Positions 33,811 to 45,760 of a DNA stretch of 64,000 bases are shown here, piece by piece. The DNA comes from Tragulus kanchil. Its lineage: Eukaryota; Chordata; Mammalia; Artiodactyla; Tragulidae. The stretch spans positions 173,315,979 through 173,379,978 of the forward strand of contig JAIOJX010000032.1 in the NCBI GenBank assembly GCA_022376925.1, given 5' to 3'. The position numbers were made by a program, and so were the translations under genes. Numbering within the stretch: position 1 is the first letter of the stretch; every line of letters starts with the position of its first letter. The notes beneath the pieces are model-generated. The model was not told the DNA's origin and did not search any database. It worked only from the letters and a program-made list of their open reading frames with translations.

Positions 33811-34919
33811 AAGTCCACAGGGGAGCTGCGGAGCAGGGCTCCGAGTCCTGGGGTCTGAGAGCAGGCACGCAGGCTGGGGGACACGCGGTGACAGCAACGG
33901 GGGCCTCAAGGCCAATTTCAGGGACACTTCAGACACCCCGAACCCTAACCCCAAGATGCCCTCCCACCCACGCGGCCTGAGCGGGCAACCACGCCCACAG
34001 CTGGGAAACGGGGCCCCGTCGCCCCCGAGCTGCAGGGAGGATCATGGAGAAGGACAGAAGCAGAGAAGCAGGCACAGAGGAAGGCACGACTGGCCAGCCG
34101 TCTGCTCTCTGTCCCGTCCTTGACCACTGGCCGCCAAAATGGCCCGGTGCCTGAGCAAACGGGGCTTCAGACCCTAAGAAGTAAGGCGCGACAAGAAGGG
34201 CACCCCTGCCGGCGGGGCCAGCCGGCTCAGACGCACGTGTGACAGCACCGCGCATCACTCGGCTCGGTCCTGGAGGCCCAGGACCACAGCCCCTGACCAG
34301 GATGCGTGCGGATGGCAGGGGGACATGCAGACAGGACGGGGACATCCAAAGCCCGCCCAGACGGCCCCAAAGGCCTGGCGGGCCCTGGAGCCAGTGTTAG
34401 GAGGCTGACGCGTGGGCCACGCGCACCCGAGGAAACACAGCGGCCCTGCGACTGCCATCTTGGCTTCAGCAGTTGCCCCGGCCTTGGCCTCAGCTGGCGA
34501 CGAGACGCATCCTAAGCCAGGCAGGGCTGGGCCTGGCCCTGGACGAAGGGGGTCCCGGGGCCCAGGCCCGACACAGCCCCCCACACCTGGACTCTCTCTC
34601 ACACCACAGGCTCTAGAGTGATGGACGTCCTGCGGCTCCCGACCCCAGCTAAATGGACCGGGCCGTGCTGGCGAGCACGTCTCTCCGCGTCCCCACTGCT
34701 TCTTTCAGAGGAGACAAATCAGCAGCCTCAGGGGACCACCAGCCCCTCCGGCCCCGCTCTCCTCTCGTTTGCAGGGGCCCAGCCTCGGCACTTGGCCAGG
34801 CACGGGTGCGCGCTTCTCGGGCCCACCCCCGGAGGCGGGACCTGTCTTCGTGTGGCCAGCCCCTCGCAGGACCAAGACCACTGCTAGGGCTGCGAACAGG
34901 ACAGAGGCTGGGGGCTAGA
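33811..34919. other. GC-rich unique sequence
   Basis: No gene or clear repeat. Open frames on both strands lack domains. Confidence 0.35.
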
Positions 34920-34920
34920 G

Positions 34921-35127
34921 GGTCCCTACGGGCTCGGATGGTAAAGAGCCCGCCTGCAACAGAGGAGAGCCGGGTTCAAGTCTTAGGTCAGGAAGATTCC
35001 TGGGGGAAGGAAACGGCTGCCCACGCCAGTATTCTTGCCTGGAGAATCCCATGGACAGAAGAGCCGGGTGGGCTACAGTCTATAGGGTCACACAGAGTCG
35101 GACGCGACGGAGCAACTAACCCTTTCA
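34921..35127 (+). mobile_element. Bov-tA SINE
   Basis: gggctcggatggtaaagagc, a decayed B-box, cacgccagtattcttgcctg, gagaatcccatggacagaag and gtcggacgcgacggagcaac follow the Bov-tA order. gagggt and gagggc near the ends may be remnants of a TSD. Confidence 0.88.
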
Positions 35128-35399
35128 CTCGAGGGCTGGGGCCGGGCGGGCCTGGCTCTTCCTCAGGCGGCCCGGCCAGACGTCGCCCTATCACTCCTCT
35201 CTGGACCTCGAGACCCTAACCCGCAGGACGCAGAAGCAGGACCCCCGCCTCAAGGTGGCTGGGAGGATAGCTGAGAACAGGCACGAGGAGCACCCTGCCC
35301 GGCACCAGGTGATGAACGCCTGCCATGATCCAGGCTCAGGCTGCAAGCACCCAGAACACATTCGTCGTGTTTCCAAACGCATGCACTCCACATCAGCCC

Positions 35400-35520
35400 G
35401 GAGCGCTCCCAATTAATGAAAGAACAAATTAAACTGTCATTACTCTGGTTTAATTCTGTAATTAAAGAACTTCAAGAAGCGACATAAATAATGCATGCTT
35501 TTATCAAAAAAAAAAAAAAG
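35400..35520. promoter_or_regulatory. Candidate conserved non-coding element
   Basis: Dense TAAT/ATTA cores: cccaattaatgaaagaac, caaattaaactgtcattac, ggtttaattctgtaattaaag, then ataaataatgcatgc. No repeat is recognised. Candidate enhancer by texture only. Confidence 0.3.
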
Positions 35521-36079
35521 GAAATGTTGAGTTCTGGGCAAAGAGAAAATAAATAAATAAGGGGGGAAAAGAGAAGAGCTACGAGGCTGGAGCAATGACG
35601 TTTATCCCCAAAGATCGGAGCGAACAATCAAGAGACGCTGAAGGACTTGATGTGGTTTTGAATTAAGGCTTCAACTGTCACTGAAAACAGGGAAAGACAC
35701 TGCCCACCCCGAGCTCCTGCCCCGCGCCTGCATCCACAGAAGTGGAGTCGGGGTACCTCGGCCAGTGGCTGTTCCTGCCGACAAGGCGAGCCCAGCGGTC
35801 ACTCTGGCATCCGCTTGTGTGTGCCCCTCCATTCTAAGTGGGTTCAGGGAAAAAAGAAAGACAGAGGGGAAAGCACCTGGCACAGCAATGTTGCTAAACG
35901 CGTGGGTCTCACCCGGCAGACCCCGCGGCTGTCTCGTGTTACACACCCAGCAAGGGGGCCCCGGCAGGGGTGGGGAGAGGGCTGGGCTCCCTGTCAGAGG
36001 GACCGGATGCCAGCCAGGCCCCCCTGGCCCGCCTCCAGCGCGCCCGGGGCTGACAGCAGAACTCTGAGTTAGGAACCCG
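35521..36079. other. Unique sequence between two AT-rich islands
   Basis: No gene or repeat is supported. It begins purine-rich (GAAAAGAGAAGAG) and becomes GC-rich from about 35,690. Confidence 0.3.
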
Positions 36080-36420
36080 CAGCAAGGCCGGCAACTTCAA
36101 ACTCAGTAACTTATTAAGATGTTTTCTTCTCGTTAGGCGTTAACGTTTTCATAAATCTCATCCGCGGAGTAACTGCAGCCGCCTGATTCTCTGAATCACA
36201 CGAAGAAATGGCTTTCGGACAGGCTCCCATTTAGGCTTCTATTAGCTGCAGAACCCAAAGCATGAAATGTCATTAAGGAGTACTATTTTTTTTTTTCCTG
36301 CAATATCGCCAAGTTCCAAGAACAGCTTGGAGGTTTCTCTGAAAAGATTGGCAAATGTGCTTAGGACACAGAAGAGCAGCTGTTTACAAACTGCATACTT
36401 TCATTAAGTTACTGCCCCTG
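36080..36420. promoter_or_regulatory. Candidate conserved non-coding element
   Basis: A non-repetitive AT-leaning block including cttattaagatgttttcttc, cataaatctcatccgcgg and gaaatgtcattaaggagtac. Texture resembles developmental regulatory DNA. Untested. Confidence 0.28.
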
Positions 36421-36752
36421 CGGCACCCTGCCAGCCGCAGGATTGCCAGGGAGAGGAGCGTCAACTGCTGGGAAAGGGTCCCGAGCAACAAGTCTAAGTC
36501 ACAAGGGATAAATCTCCTTCTAAGTCTGTGCTGTGGTGGGCGGCCATGGCGGGGGGCGCTTTAGTTGGGGTAGGTGGGGGGCCAGTCTATCAAACTTTAA
36601 TGACAGGTACCCACTACTTCAGGGCTGAAGGAGCGATTAGCCACACTGCCAGATACATCATAGTTTTCTTTTCTGTCCTTCTTTCCCCACCACGTACCCA
36701 CCCGGATACTCGGGGTCTGACAGAACATGCCTGGAACAGAGTACACGCACGT

Positions 36753-36970
36753 GTGTGTGCTCAGAGGCTCAGCTGTGTCTGACTCTCTGCGACCCCGTGG
36801 CCTGTCGCCCACCAGGCTGCTCCCACCCAGGATTCTCCAGGCACAAACATTGGAGTGGGTGGCCACGCCCTACTCCAGGGATCTTCCCAACCCAGGGATG
36901 GAACCCACGTTCCTTACGTCTCCTGCACTGACAGGCAGATTCTTTACCACGAGCACCACCTAGGAAGCCC
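36753..36970 (-). mobile_element. Bov-tA SINE, antisense
   Basis: Complement of Bov-tA: gctcagctgtgtctgactct, gcacaaacattggagtgggt, ccagggatcttcccaaccca and caggcagattctttaccacg. Its right end (from 36932) is repeated at 38061-38099 as the start of duplication 10. Confidence 0.88.
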
Positions 36971-39139
36971 ACATGGCTCAGACAGAATGCAGTGGCTGCC
37001 CACTAAATACTGCCCAATGACCAGGTGAGCGTGTGTACCCCCAGCCAAGAGACAACCACAGAGCCAGTGCTGGGGAAACGTCCGAGGCACTGCTCCGCCC
37101 AGGGGCGGTGCGGCTGTCCAGCTCTCACCGTGATGGGTCACTTCCTCACCCCGGCTACGCAAGCCCGCCCCCCCGGAGGAGCCCCTGCCCCTGCACAGCC
37201 ACGTGGCCCTCTCGGGAGGAGGCTTCTCTACTGTAAGACGGGAAGCAGGGCGAGGGCTTCAGTCCAGTGCCTGGCACCATCGGTATGTGACGCTGCGCCT
37301 CACAAGCCCCGCCCTCCGCTGGCCACACCCCACGGGGTGCCCACTGCCCAGTCCCTGCCCAGAACTGCCTGGGTGAGAGCTGTGCTCCCACTTGTCACAG
37401 CAGCCCTGAGGGCCGTGAGGCCGTGAGAGCTCCTGCTTCACAGATGAGAAAAGGCAGCGGAGAGCTTCAGTGACTCCAGCCCAGGCCCGGCAGCAAGCCG
37501 TGTGCAGGGCCACGCCGAGAGCCCCAGGGGCGCTCCTGAATGCCGCTCTCTGCCCCTCCTGACTCACGCCCCTCCATGTGCCCTCACACTGCTTCACCTC
37601 TGCCTGGAGAGCCCCTGAGGGGCCCTCCCCAGGAAGGAGACGCCCTCCCTTTGAGACCACGTCACCCCTGCACCACTGCTGCCCCTTCTCTGGCCATGAG
37701 GGCGGCCCTGGTCCCGCCCCGACACCTCGGGGCTCACAACCGTTCCCACGGGCGTCTCTCCACCCCTCTCTGCAGCCGCAGTTCCCTCGAGGGGAGGGCC
37801 GGAACCCACACCTCTGTACCCCTGGGGACCCCACGCGTGGCAGGAGCCCAGCGAACGCCCGACGCTCAAGGGTGCTGACGCACAGAGTGCCTTCCAGTGT
37901 CTGTCCCAATGCCGACGCCAGAACGTTCTGAGGACCCGAGCCAGGACGCGGCGCCTCGGCTCCTGGCCCGGCGTCAAGATCCAATCAGGCCGAGCTCCGC
38001 GTGCCTCGCCTGAAGGAGTAAACCAGCGCCTGGCTCCTGTCGCCAGTCACTTCCTGACTGCAGGCAGATTCTTTACCACGAGCACCACCTAGGAAGCCCA
38101 CATGGCTCAGACAGAATGCAGTGGCTGCCCACTAAATACTGCCCAATGACCAGGTGAGCGTGTGTACCCCCAGCCAAGAGACAACCACAGAGCCAGTGCT
38201 GGGAAACGTCCGAGGCACTGCTCCGCCCAGGGCGGTGCGGCTGTCCAGCTCTCACCGTGATGGGTCACTTCCTCACCCCGGCTACGCAAGCCCGCCCCCC
38301 CGGAGGAGCCCCTGCCCCTGCACAGCCACGTGGCCCTCTCGGGAGGAGGCTTCTCTACTGTAAGACGGGAAGCAGGGCGAGGGCTTCAGTCCAGTGCCTG
38401 GCACCATCGGTATGTGACGCTGCGCCTCACAAGCCCCGCCCTCCGCTGGCCACACCCCACGGGGTGCCCACTGCCCAGTCCCTGCCCAGAACTGCCTGGG
38501 TGAGAGCTGTGCTCCCACTTGTCACAGCAGCCCTGAGGGCCGTGAGGCCGTGAGAGCTCCTGCTTCACAGATGAGAAAAGGCAGCGGAGAGCTTCAGTGA
38601 CTCCAGCCCAGGCCCGGCAGCAAGCCGTGTGCAGGGCCACGCCGAGAGCCCCAGGGGCGCTCCTGAATGCCGCTCTCTGCCCCTCCTGACTCACGCCCCT
38701 CCATGTGCCCTCACACTGCTTCACCTCTGCCTGGAGAGCCCCTGAGGGGCCCTCCCCAGGAAGGAGACGCCCTCCCTTTGAGACCACGTCACCCCTGCAC
38801 CACTGCTGCCCCTTCTCTGGCCATGAGGGCGGCCCTGGTCCCGCCCCGACACCTCGGGGCTCACAACCGTTCCCACGGGCGTCTCTCCACCCCTCTCTGC
38901 AGCCGCAGTTCCCTCGAGGGGAGGGCCGGAACCCACACCTCTGTACCCCTGGGGACCCCACGCGTGGCAGGAGCCCAGCGAACGCCCGACGCTCAAGGGT
39001 GCTGACGCACAGAGTGCCTTCCAGTGTCTGTCCCAATGCCGACGCCAGAACGTTCTGAGGACCCGAGCCAGGACGCGGCGCCTCGGCTCCTGGCCCGGCG
39101 TCAAGATCCAATCAGGCCGAGCTCCGCGTGCCTCGCCTG
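36932..39139. repeat. Adjacent direct duplication 10 (~1.13 kb unit)
   Basis: 36932-38010 recurs at 38061-39139, offset about 1,127-1,129. The 50-base filler at 38011-38060 (aaggagtaaaccagcgcctg...) looks like a garbled version of the true continuation at 39140-39185. Base losses lie just after the junction (gctgggaaacg for gctggggaaacg). Confidence 0.92.
37370..37700. repeat. Probable MIR and L2 fragments
   Basis: gcttcacagatgagaaaagg and the cagtgactccagcccagg block around 37430-37480 look like MIR. ctgcttcacctctgcctgga near 37588 looks like L2. Duplicates are about 1,127 bases to the right. Confidence 0.45.
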
Positions 39140-39149
39140 ATGAGAGCGA

Positions 39150-39490
39150 GGAGCAGGAAGTAAACACAAGGCTGCTCGCTGGCTCCAACATGCAAGCCTC
39201 ACTCAAAATGCCAGGGCCCAAACACCTGGACACAAATCGGGCGGCGGCAGCTTTCATCATTCTGGGGTTAATAAAAAATGTCAATTGCATCTGTCGTCCT
39301 GGCCGCCCTGGGGGAGCAGGCCCCACGCAGACCGTCTCTGGCCAGGCAGCAGCCGGCTCTGTTTGTCACACATCCCTCCAGCTGCCTCGCGGACGAATTA
39401 ATCGAGTTGGTTACCTCCCCCTGGCCTGTCCCTTCATAAATAATCAGTGGTAATACGGATCTTCCAAATAATCTGTCCTGAGAATTGCTG
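39150..39490. promoter_or_regulatory. Candidate conserved non-coding element
   Basis: A non-repetitive block with ggggttaataaaaaatgtcaa, gacgaattaatcgagttgg and cataaataatcagtgg embedded between GC-rich parts, without TE hallmarks. Candidate enhancer by composition and motif content only. Confidence 0.3.
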
Positions 39491-39689
39491 CTCCGGCTCG
39501 CTTGAAGTAAGAAAAGGGAACAGAAGCAAGGAACGAGCCTCTAATATCCCAGAAGGTGGGGGCCGCCTGGAAAGATGGGCAGGCGCAGCTGTGGACACAC
39601 AAGCTTCTCTCGCCGCGAGGGGCCGGACCTGTCCTTCCGTCCCTCTGTCCTGCAGTGTCCAGGGTGTCCCCCTGCCCCCGAGAGCTAAC

Positions 39690-39830
39690 ACTGTATCACA
39701 CTAGCTAGCCCCCGTGCCCCGCATGACCTTATGAGGGGTCCCGTCCTACCCTCATTTTACAAGCCAGCAAATGGCAGCGGAGACAAGACTAAGCAGCAGG
39801 CCCCAGACGGGCTCGAGCCCAGGTGCCTGG
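39690..39830 (+). repeat. MIR SINE fragment
   Basis: catgaccttatgaggggtcc, accctcattttacaagccag and the ctcgagcccaggtgcctg end follow the MIR order, diverged. Confidence 0.55.
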
Positions 39831-40821
39831 CGCCAGCCCACTGCCCGTGGCCGAGGGGCTCCGGGCGCGGCTGCCCGTGGCCGAGGGTCTGCACTTGGAG
39901 AGCAGCTATTCTGCAGTCAAGGAATCCCTGCGCAGATTGCCAGGTGCAGACGCAACTGAGAGGAACGCGCCCCCCTGGCATAAATGACACGACACACGCA
40001 GACAGCAATGAAGTCAGGTTGACACGGAACAAGGAAAACATTGCTTTCTACCCCAGGACGACGCCAAATGCTCTGAAACCGTTAAATTTGCCTAAATTAA
40101 GCATTCTATCTTTATCAGAGAATGACTTGAAAATGACTATTCAGGGACTGTTAACGCACATTTGTTTTTAAACAACGAATCCTCTCCTTGACGTAAACCT
40201 GGCCACAGACCAAAAATCGGTCCGCGATCCCCTAGCCAAGACCAGGAGCAGGGCGCAGACAACTCTCTCAGCGCCCCCGCCAGCACGGAACACGCTTGGC
40301 TGGTTCTGCTCCCAACCTGAGCAACGTGCTCCACAAAGGAGAGGCGTTTCTGTCACCAGGACCTCAGACATTCACAACCGCTTTTCTTTCCAGAGGAAAC
40401 ATGGGGAGCGTGAAGAAGGTATATGACGATTTCCAGGATTCCTTTTACAGCTGCTGCAACTCAAAAGGGTTAAGCTGAGCGTGGCTCCTCGGAGACCACT
40501 GTTAATTTCTCCAGCTCACTGTCGTGGAAAACGCACCCCCCGCCCCCACGCAGCCATCAGGGGCTGCCCGCCTGCCCTTCCCGAGAGTTCCGTCTCCAGT
40601 GAGACATCCAGATGACACTTTTTTGACAGCCCCACAGTCATTAGGTTTGCAAGTGAACTTCCACAAGACAGGCAAAGGCTCTTGTTTTGATGGCTTCCCT
40701 CCATTCGGGCAATTTCATCCCCTTCACAAACACTAATGGCTCTTGAATACCTGCTGTGGGTGTGGTGCGCTGTGCCAGGCTGAACTGCACAATGCCACGC
40801 AAAATGCCACCGAATGAGTCA
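39831..40821. other. Unique sequence, partly AT-rich
   Basis: No gene is supported. 40060-40180 and 40590-40740 are AT-leaning and non-repetitive; 40738-40800 (gaatacctgctgtgggtgtg) could be a MIR trace. Confidence 0.35.
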
Positions 40822-43084
40822 CCCGTCTCCTCTGGCAATCAGCTCCATGACGCACAGGAGTCCGGGGGCTGAGGCGACAGCAGCTCCCCTGCCGTGGCAG
40901 CACCAGGTCTCCAAAGGGCAGGGCGCCCGGGTGCAGGGCCCGCCCCGTGGCACACAGTGCCCGGTGACACTGAGCACCTGGAGCCCTACGAAGATCCCAG
41001 GAGGCATGGTGGTTCCCATGCCCTCGCCGGTGGGAGGAGGGGTGGCCAGAGAGGAGACGTGGCTCGGGCTGGGCTCACAGACAGACGGGGCCCGGACACT
41101 GAAGAGCAGCCCCACCTCTGTGCCGCCTCGCCTCCGTTCACAGGCAGGCGCCTGAGCCACTTAGTCACCGGTGCCGGGCCACCTCCACCAGCAGGTGCTC
41201 AGTCTGTGCCGGCGGAAATGCAGACGCGCCTCCCGCCCCCGGCAGCCCCGCAGGAGCGCTAGAAGGAATAATGGCCTCGGAGCCAGAGGCTTCTGAGGTC
41301 AAACCACAGCTCCATCTCTCACCAGCTCTGTGACCAGGCACAGCACAGCCCCAGTCTGAGTCTTAGTTCCCGTGGACGTGAAGTAGGGGAAATGCACCAA
41401 ACTTGAACTTCACGGGGTGGCTGAGAAGATTAAACGAGATTAAAGGAGATAACATATGCAAAGCCACTCAACCTGTCTCTTCTCCCTAATCAGCTCTGAC
41501 TGTGATCAGCTGGGGATGAAAGAGCATAGCCGCAGCCCTAACCACACCCCTCACCTCCCAGATTTGTGGAGCTTGGGGAGGAACCTCGCTGGGCCTCCGC
41601 AGGACGGCTGGCCGCCCCCCAGCCCCTCACCGTTCAGGCGGTGCACGGGTTAAGCAGACTGTGTCTGGCAGGGAGTGGGCGCTCAATAAAAGCTCATTCA
41701 ATTCCATTTGACTTAATTAAAAACCCTACCATAGCCTCCAGAATGGCAGGAGCTCAGAGGGCTAAAACTACAAATTCAAATCCATCTGAAGTCCATAAAT
41801 TTTATATCCTGCCGATGAATGCATTTTCTTATTAAGCAACAATATTATAAACCGCTTCTGAATTCCTGGCAATGTTTAACAGTCATATCTTCATCGGGCT
41901 AAAAGCTGTTGTCAAATCACAAAGAACTTGAAGGAGTTCTAAAACCTTGAAAGTTAACTGCCAGTGCCCGTCTCCTCTGGCAATCAGCTCCATGACGCAC
42001 AGGAGTCCGGGGCTGAGGCGACAGCCCCTGCCGTGGCAGCACCAGGTCTCCAAAGGGCAGGGCGCCCGGGTGCAGGGCCCGCCCCGTGGCACACAGTGCC
42101 CGGTGACACTGAGCACCTGGAGCCCTACGAAGATCCCAGGAGGCATGGTGGTTCCCATGCCCTCGCCGGTGGGAGGAGGGGTGGCCAGAGAGGAGACGTG
42201 GCTCGGGCTGGGCTCACAGACAGACGGGGCCCGGACACTGAAGAGCAGCCCCACCTCTGTGCCGCCTCGCCTCCGTTCACAGGCAGGCGCCTGAGCCACT
42301 TAGTCACCGGTGCCGGGCCACCTCCACCAGCAGGTGCTCAGTCTGTGCCGGCGGAAATGCAGACGCGCCTCCCGCCCCCGGCAGCCCCGCAGGAGCGCTA
42401 GAAGGAATAATGGCCTCGGAGCCAGAGGCTTCTGAGGTCAAACCACAGCTCCATCTCTCACCAGCTCTGTGACCAGGCACAGCACAGCCCCAGTCTGAGT
42501 CTTAGTTCCCGTGGACGTGAAGTAGGGGAAATGCACCAAACTTGAACTTCACGGGGTGGCTGAGAAGATTAAACGAGATTAAAGGAGATAACATATGCAA
42601 AGCCACTCAACCTGTCTCTTCTCCCTAATCAGCTCTGACTGTGATCAGCTGGGGATGAAAGAGCATAGCCGCAGCCCTAACCACACCCCTCACCTCCCAG
42701 ATTTGTGGAGCTTGGGGAGGAACCTCGCTGGGCCTCCGCAGGACGGCTGGCCGCCCCCCAGCCCCTCACCGTTCAGGCGGTGCACGGGTTAAGCAGACTG
42801 TGTCTGGCAGGGAGTGGGCGCTCAATAAAAGCTCATTCAATTCCATTTGACTTAATTAAAAAACCCTACGCATAGCCTCCAGAATGGCAGGAGCTCAGAG
42901 GGCTAAAACTACAAATTCAAATCCATCTGAAGTCCATAAATTTTATATCCTGCCGATGAATGCATTTTCTTATTAAGCAACAATATTATAAACCGCTTCT
43001 GAATTCCTGGCAATGTTTAACAGTCATATCTTCATCGGGCTAAAAGCTGTTGTCAAATCACAAAGAACTTGAAGGAGTTCTAAA
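40822..43084. repeat. Adjacent direct duplication 11 (~1.14 kb unit)
   Basis: 40822-41944 recurs at 41967-43084, offset 1,145 falling to about 1,139. A 22-base filler (41945-41966) lies between them. Copy two starts with losses (gacagcccctgccg for gacagcagctcccctgccg, tccggggctg for tccgggggctg). Confidence 0.92.
41270..41695 (+). repeat. MIR SINE, nearly full length
   Basis: cctcggagccagaggcttct, caccagctctgtgaccaggc, gagaagattaaacgagatta, aacatatgcaaagccactca and gggcgctcaataaaagctca are the successive MIR blocks, with an unrelated stretch in the middle. The duplicate is at about 42409-42834. Confidence 0.65.
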
Positions 43085-43340
43085 AGAACCGATGAAAAGG
43101 AATAGCTGAAACCAAGTTTACCGAACAAATCAAATTATTTCACTGCTGTGCCTGTCTTTGCAAAGCTTTCCAAATTACACTTCATTATGAGACTCAGAAA
43201 TTAGACACTAGTAACAAAATGAGAAAGCCAGAACACATAAATATTTACATAATCGTCAGAATAATATTCTTCTCCTGCGCAAATCCACCTACTGCTTTGT
43301 TTATTCTTATTAACTCAAGTTTAGAAATGGGACAATCGTG
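42835..43340. promoter_or_regulatory. Candidate conserved non-coding element
   Basis: A long AT-rich, repeat-free block: ttgacttaattaaaaaac, cataaattttatatcctg, cttattaagcaacaatatt, then acataaatatttacataatcg near 43240. Its first part also exists at 41697-41944 because of duplication 11. Possible enhancer cluster, not verified. Confidence 0.33.
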
Positions 43341-44640
43341 TGAAACAGGGCCCTGGGGATTTCTCTCCCTGACTCAAACCGTTTCTTTTTTTTCTTTTGA
43401 GAAAACAGTGGTGCATCAGGAGAGACGAGCAAGAGAAGGCGAGGGAGGGTGGGCGCTCCTTTCAAGCCCCTTGGCTCTGCGGTCGTCGGCTTGGGACGCT
43501 GCGCAGCTCAGCAGGACACACACGGACAGGAGCGTCTCTTGTCACACGGAGGGCCGGGGGTGACCACGCGGGGACGGCGGGCTGGCAGGGGGCAGCGGAT
43601 GACCTCCTCGGGAGGAACAGTAAAAGTCACGGCGACCGTGACCACGCGGCTGGTGTCCGCCCGTCCAGGTGCCCGGCAGGACAGGCAGCACCGCGCACCC
43701 CCACGACCGCTCTCTGCAGACGGGGCTGTGCCTTCTCCCCTTGCAGATAAAGGAACTGAGTGGCCAGAGCCAGCCACCGGCACGGTCGAGCCCACGCGGC
43801 TCGTGAGCACCAGAGCCGGGGACCCGGCCCAGCTTGGGCAGCTTTCCGAGCACACGGGTTCCGCACGCGGGGCGCCGACACCAAGCCGCAGCCACCCCGA
43901 CAGGCGCTGGCTGCTACCGCGGCGGAGGGTCCCGCTGAGGCCGCGGAGGAAGAGGGGCGGAGGCCGGGTGGGGAGACCCACTCCAGCCAGATGCCGCGCC
44001 GAGGACAGGGCCAGCAGGCAGGCTCGTCCTGGACGCAGTCCCAGAGTTGGGGTTCACCGCCCCCCTTCCTACCACGGCCTTATGAATCAAGCCGTCACTC
44101 ATTCACCCACTTGCTGAGCAAGTGCCGAGCCCCCGCGCCAGCTCCTGCCCGCGCCGAGCACGGGGGGACCCGAATGGCTAGGGCCCAGCCCAGCCTAAAG
44201 GGCCGTCTGTGCTTCACCAGGCAAGACTTGGACTGTTGTGTCACGCTTTCCAAAACAGAAGAGCAGACCAGATGCTCCAGCACATGGCGTGAGAGCAGAG
44301 CGCCCAGGCCGCCGCGGCCCTCGGGAGTGCGCGTCCTCCACGTCCCAGGGGCTGGGGGCAGGGACCCGGACCCCTCTTCTGCACAGGGGACGCCTCCTCT
44401 GGCACCGCTAGGTCAGAAGCAGCTCCAGGAGCCGCCCAACCACGCGGCAGAGCAAAACCCCAGCACGGGGGTGACCGTTCCCTTCTCCTCTCCTCAGGGG
44501 AAGAGGCCCCCTCGCCCTGAGACACGGAACACTCAGGGGGTGCCCAGGGGGCCGGGGGGAGCTCAGGCCCAGAGGTCTCGGCCACACGGTGCCGATCGTC
44601 AGGCGGGGACGTTGGGATAACGGAAGTATCGGACTGCAAA
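43341..44640. other. GC- and CpG-rich unique sequence
   Basis: Frames of up to 286 codons (43760-44620) are open on several strands at once, which points to base composition rather than coding. No domain is recognised. A weak MIR trace may lie near 43715-43790. Confidence 0.35.
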
Positions 44641-44820
44641 TCCATGGAGACACCATTAAGAGGCCATTAAAACACCATTAAAACATGTAAGCTCAATGTA
44701 AAACTATTTCACTGCAAATTATACTGCTGTAAAATAAACAAAGGAAATGGATTCCAAAAAGCATTAAAGTAACATTAAAGCAAACAGAACCCCTCTCTCA
44801 AGTGCAAGAAAATGCTAAGT
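44641..44820. promoter_or_regulatory. Candidate conserved non-coding element with ACCATTAA repeats
   Basis: Contains four ccattaa motifs within about 40 bases (caccattaagaggccattaa, aacaccattaaaac) followed by AT-rich sequence with cattaaagtaacattaaag. Homeodomain-type cores are clustered. Function inferred only. Confidence 0.3.
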
Positions 44821-45447
44821 AGGAAAAGCACGTGGCAGGCAGCCCCGCGTTCCCGCCTGGCCTCGGTCCCCAGCTCACTGCGTGACCCTCCACGAGCCTT
44901 TCGCCCCCTGGGCCTCAAGACCCCGTGTGGACAACGTGCTACGTTGACGGAAGAGCTAAAGAAGACGAGAGGAGACAGAGCCGCAGGCTTAGACGCGCCG
45001 CATCTCGAGCACGCGGGGCTGGCCAGCAGGAGAGTCAGGAAGGGCGACGCCTGCAGCTGGGCTCAGGGCGCCTGCGCGGGTCTGAGAAGCCCTCGCCGGG
45101 GGCTGGCAGCAGAGCCGACACCTGCGGCTGGAGGCATGCTCGGCGTCCTCCCTGCTCCGGGCCCTGCCTCAGCTGCCTGCGCACAGGACGCTCCTGACCG
45201 GCTCTCCTGTCTCCCTGGAGGGCACGTCGGACCACCGACTCTCACTCGGGAGGCCTGTGTTCTCCCCTGAGCAGCTGGGAGCTCCCGTCCGGACGGGAAG
45301 CCACAGGATAAGGTTTGGGCAATGCGTTCCTCTTCACCGCGCTCACCTCGCCACCGAGCCGAGCTGAGTCCGGGCGTCGGTGATCGCAGCTCCTCACCCC
45401 TCGGGGCAGGGGTGGGGCCGCGAGAGCTGCCCTGGACCAAAGGCCCG
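44821..45447. other. GC-rich unique sequence
   Basis: No gene is supported. A MIR trace is possible at 44855-44930 (cccagctcactgcgtgaccc). Confidence 0.35.
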
Positions 45448-45487
45448 CTCCAGCTTAGGCAGCCGCTCCTTCCGAGGCCTCCAAACT

Positions 45488-45575
45488 TTTTTTTTTTTTC
45501 GGCCACTTCTATTGGTCTTTCGTTTATTTCCATCTTTGTTCTTCGGGGATGCAGAGTCAGACACGATCAAACACG
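45488..45575. mobile_element. Chimeric SINE fragment: CHR-like tail (-) fused to Bov-tA end (+)
   Basis: A T-run then ggccacttctattggtcttt and ccatctttgttctt is the antisense 3' end of a type I CHR-like SINE. It passes directly into ggggatgcagagtcagacac, a sense Bov-tA/BovB 3' end. The two face away from each other. The duplicate is at 46644-46731. Confidence 0.6.
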
Positions 45576-45714
45576 CACCGTGAGACAGGTCCCGCAGGGA
45601 GGGCTGGCGCGGGGGAGCTGGGGGACAGGAGACGGTGTGGAGCAGAGGACGCTTCTCTAACAGAACTTTCTGTTTAGATTCGACTTTCGTGTACATGGTA
45701 GTGGTTCACATGGA

Positions 45715-45760
45715 AGGAAAGAAGGAAGGAAGGGAGGGAAGGGAGAAGGGAAGAGGGGAA
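45715..45760 (+). repeat. GGAA-type purine microsatellite
   Basis: An imperfect (GGAA)n/(GGGA)n run, gaaggaaggaagggagggaa and onward to gagaagggaagagggg. The duplicate is near 46871-46916. Confidence 0.7.

Noticed and set aside
37259..37984. 241-codon open frame found twice (again at 38386-39111)
   Set aside because: The second copy is only the result of duplication 10. No domain is visible, so identity between copies is not evidence of selection.
43760..44620. 286-codon open frame, plus strand
   Set aside because: Lies in CpG-rich DNA where several frames on both strands are open together. Rich in Pro, Arg, Gly and Ala with no domain, splice context or conserved motif.
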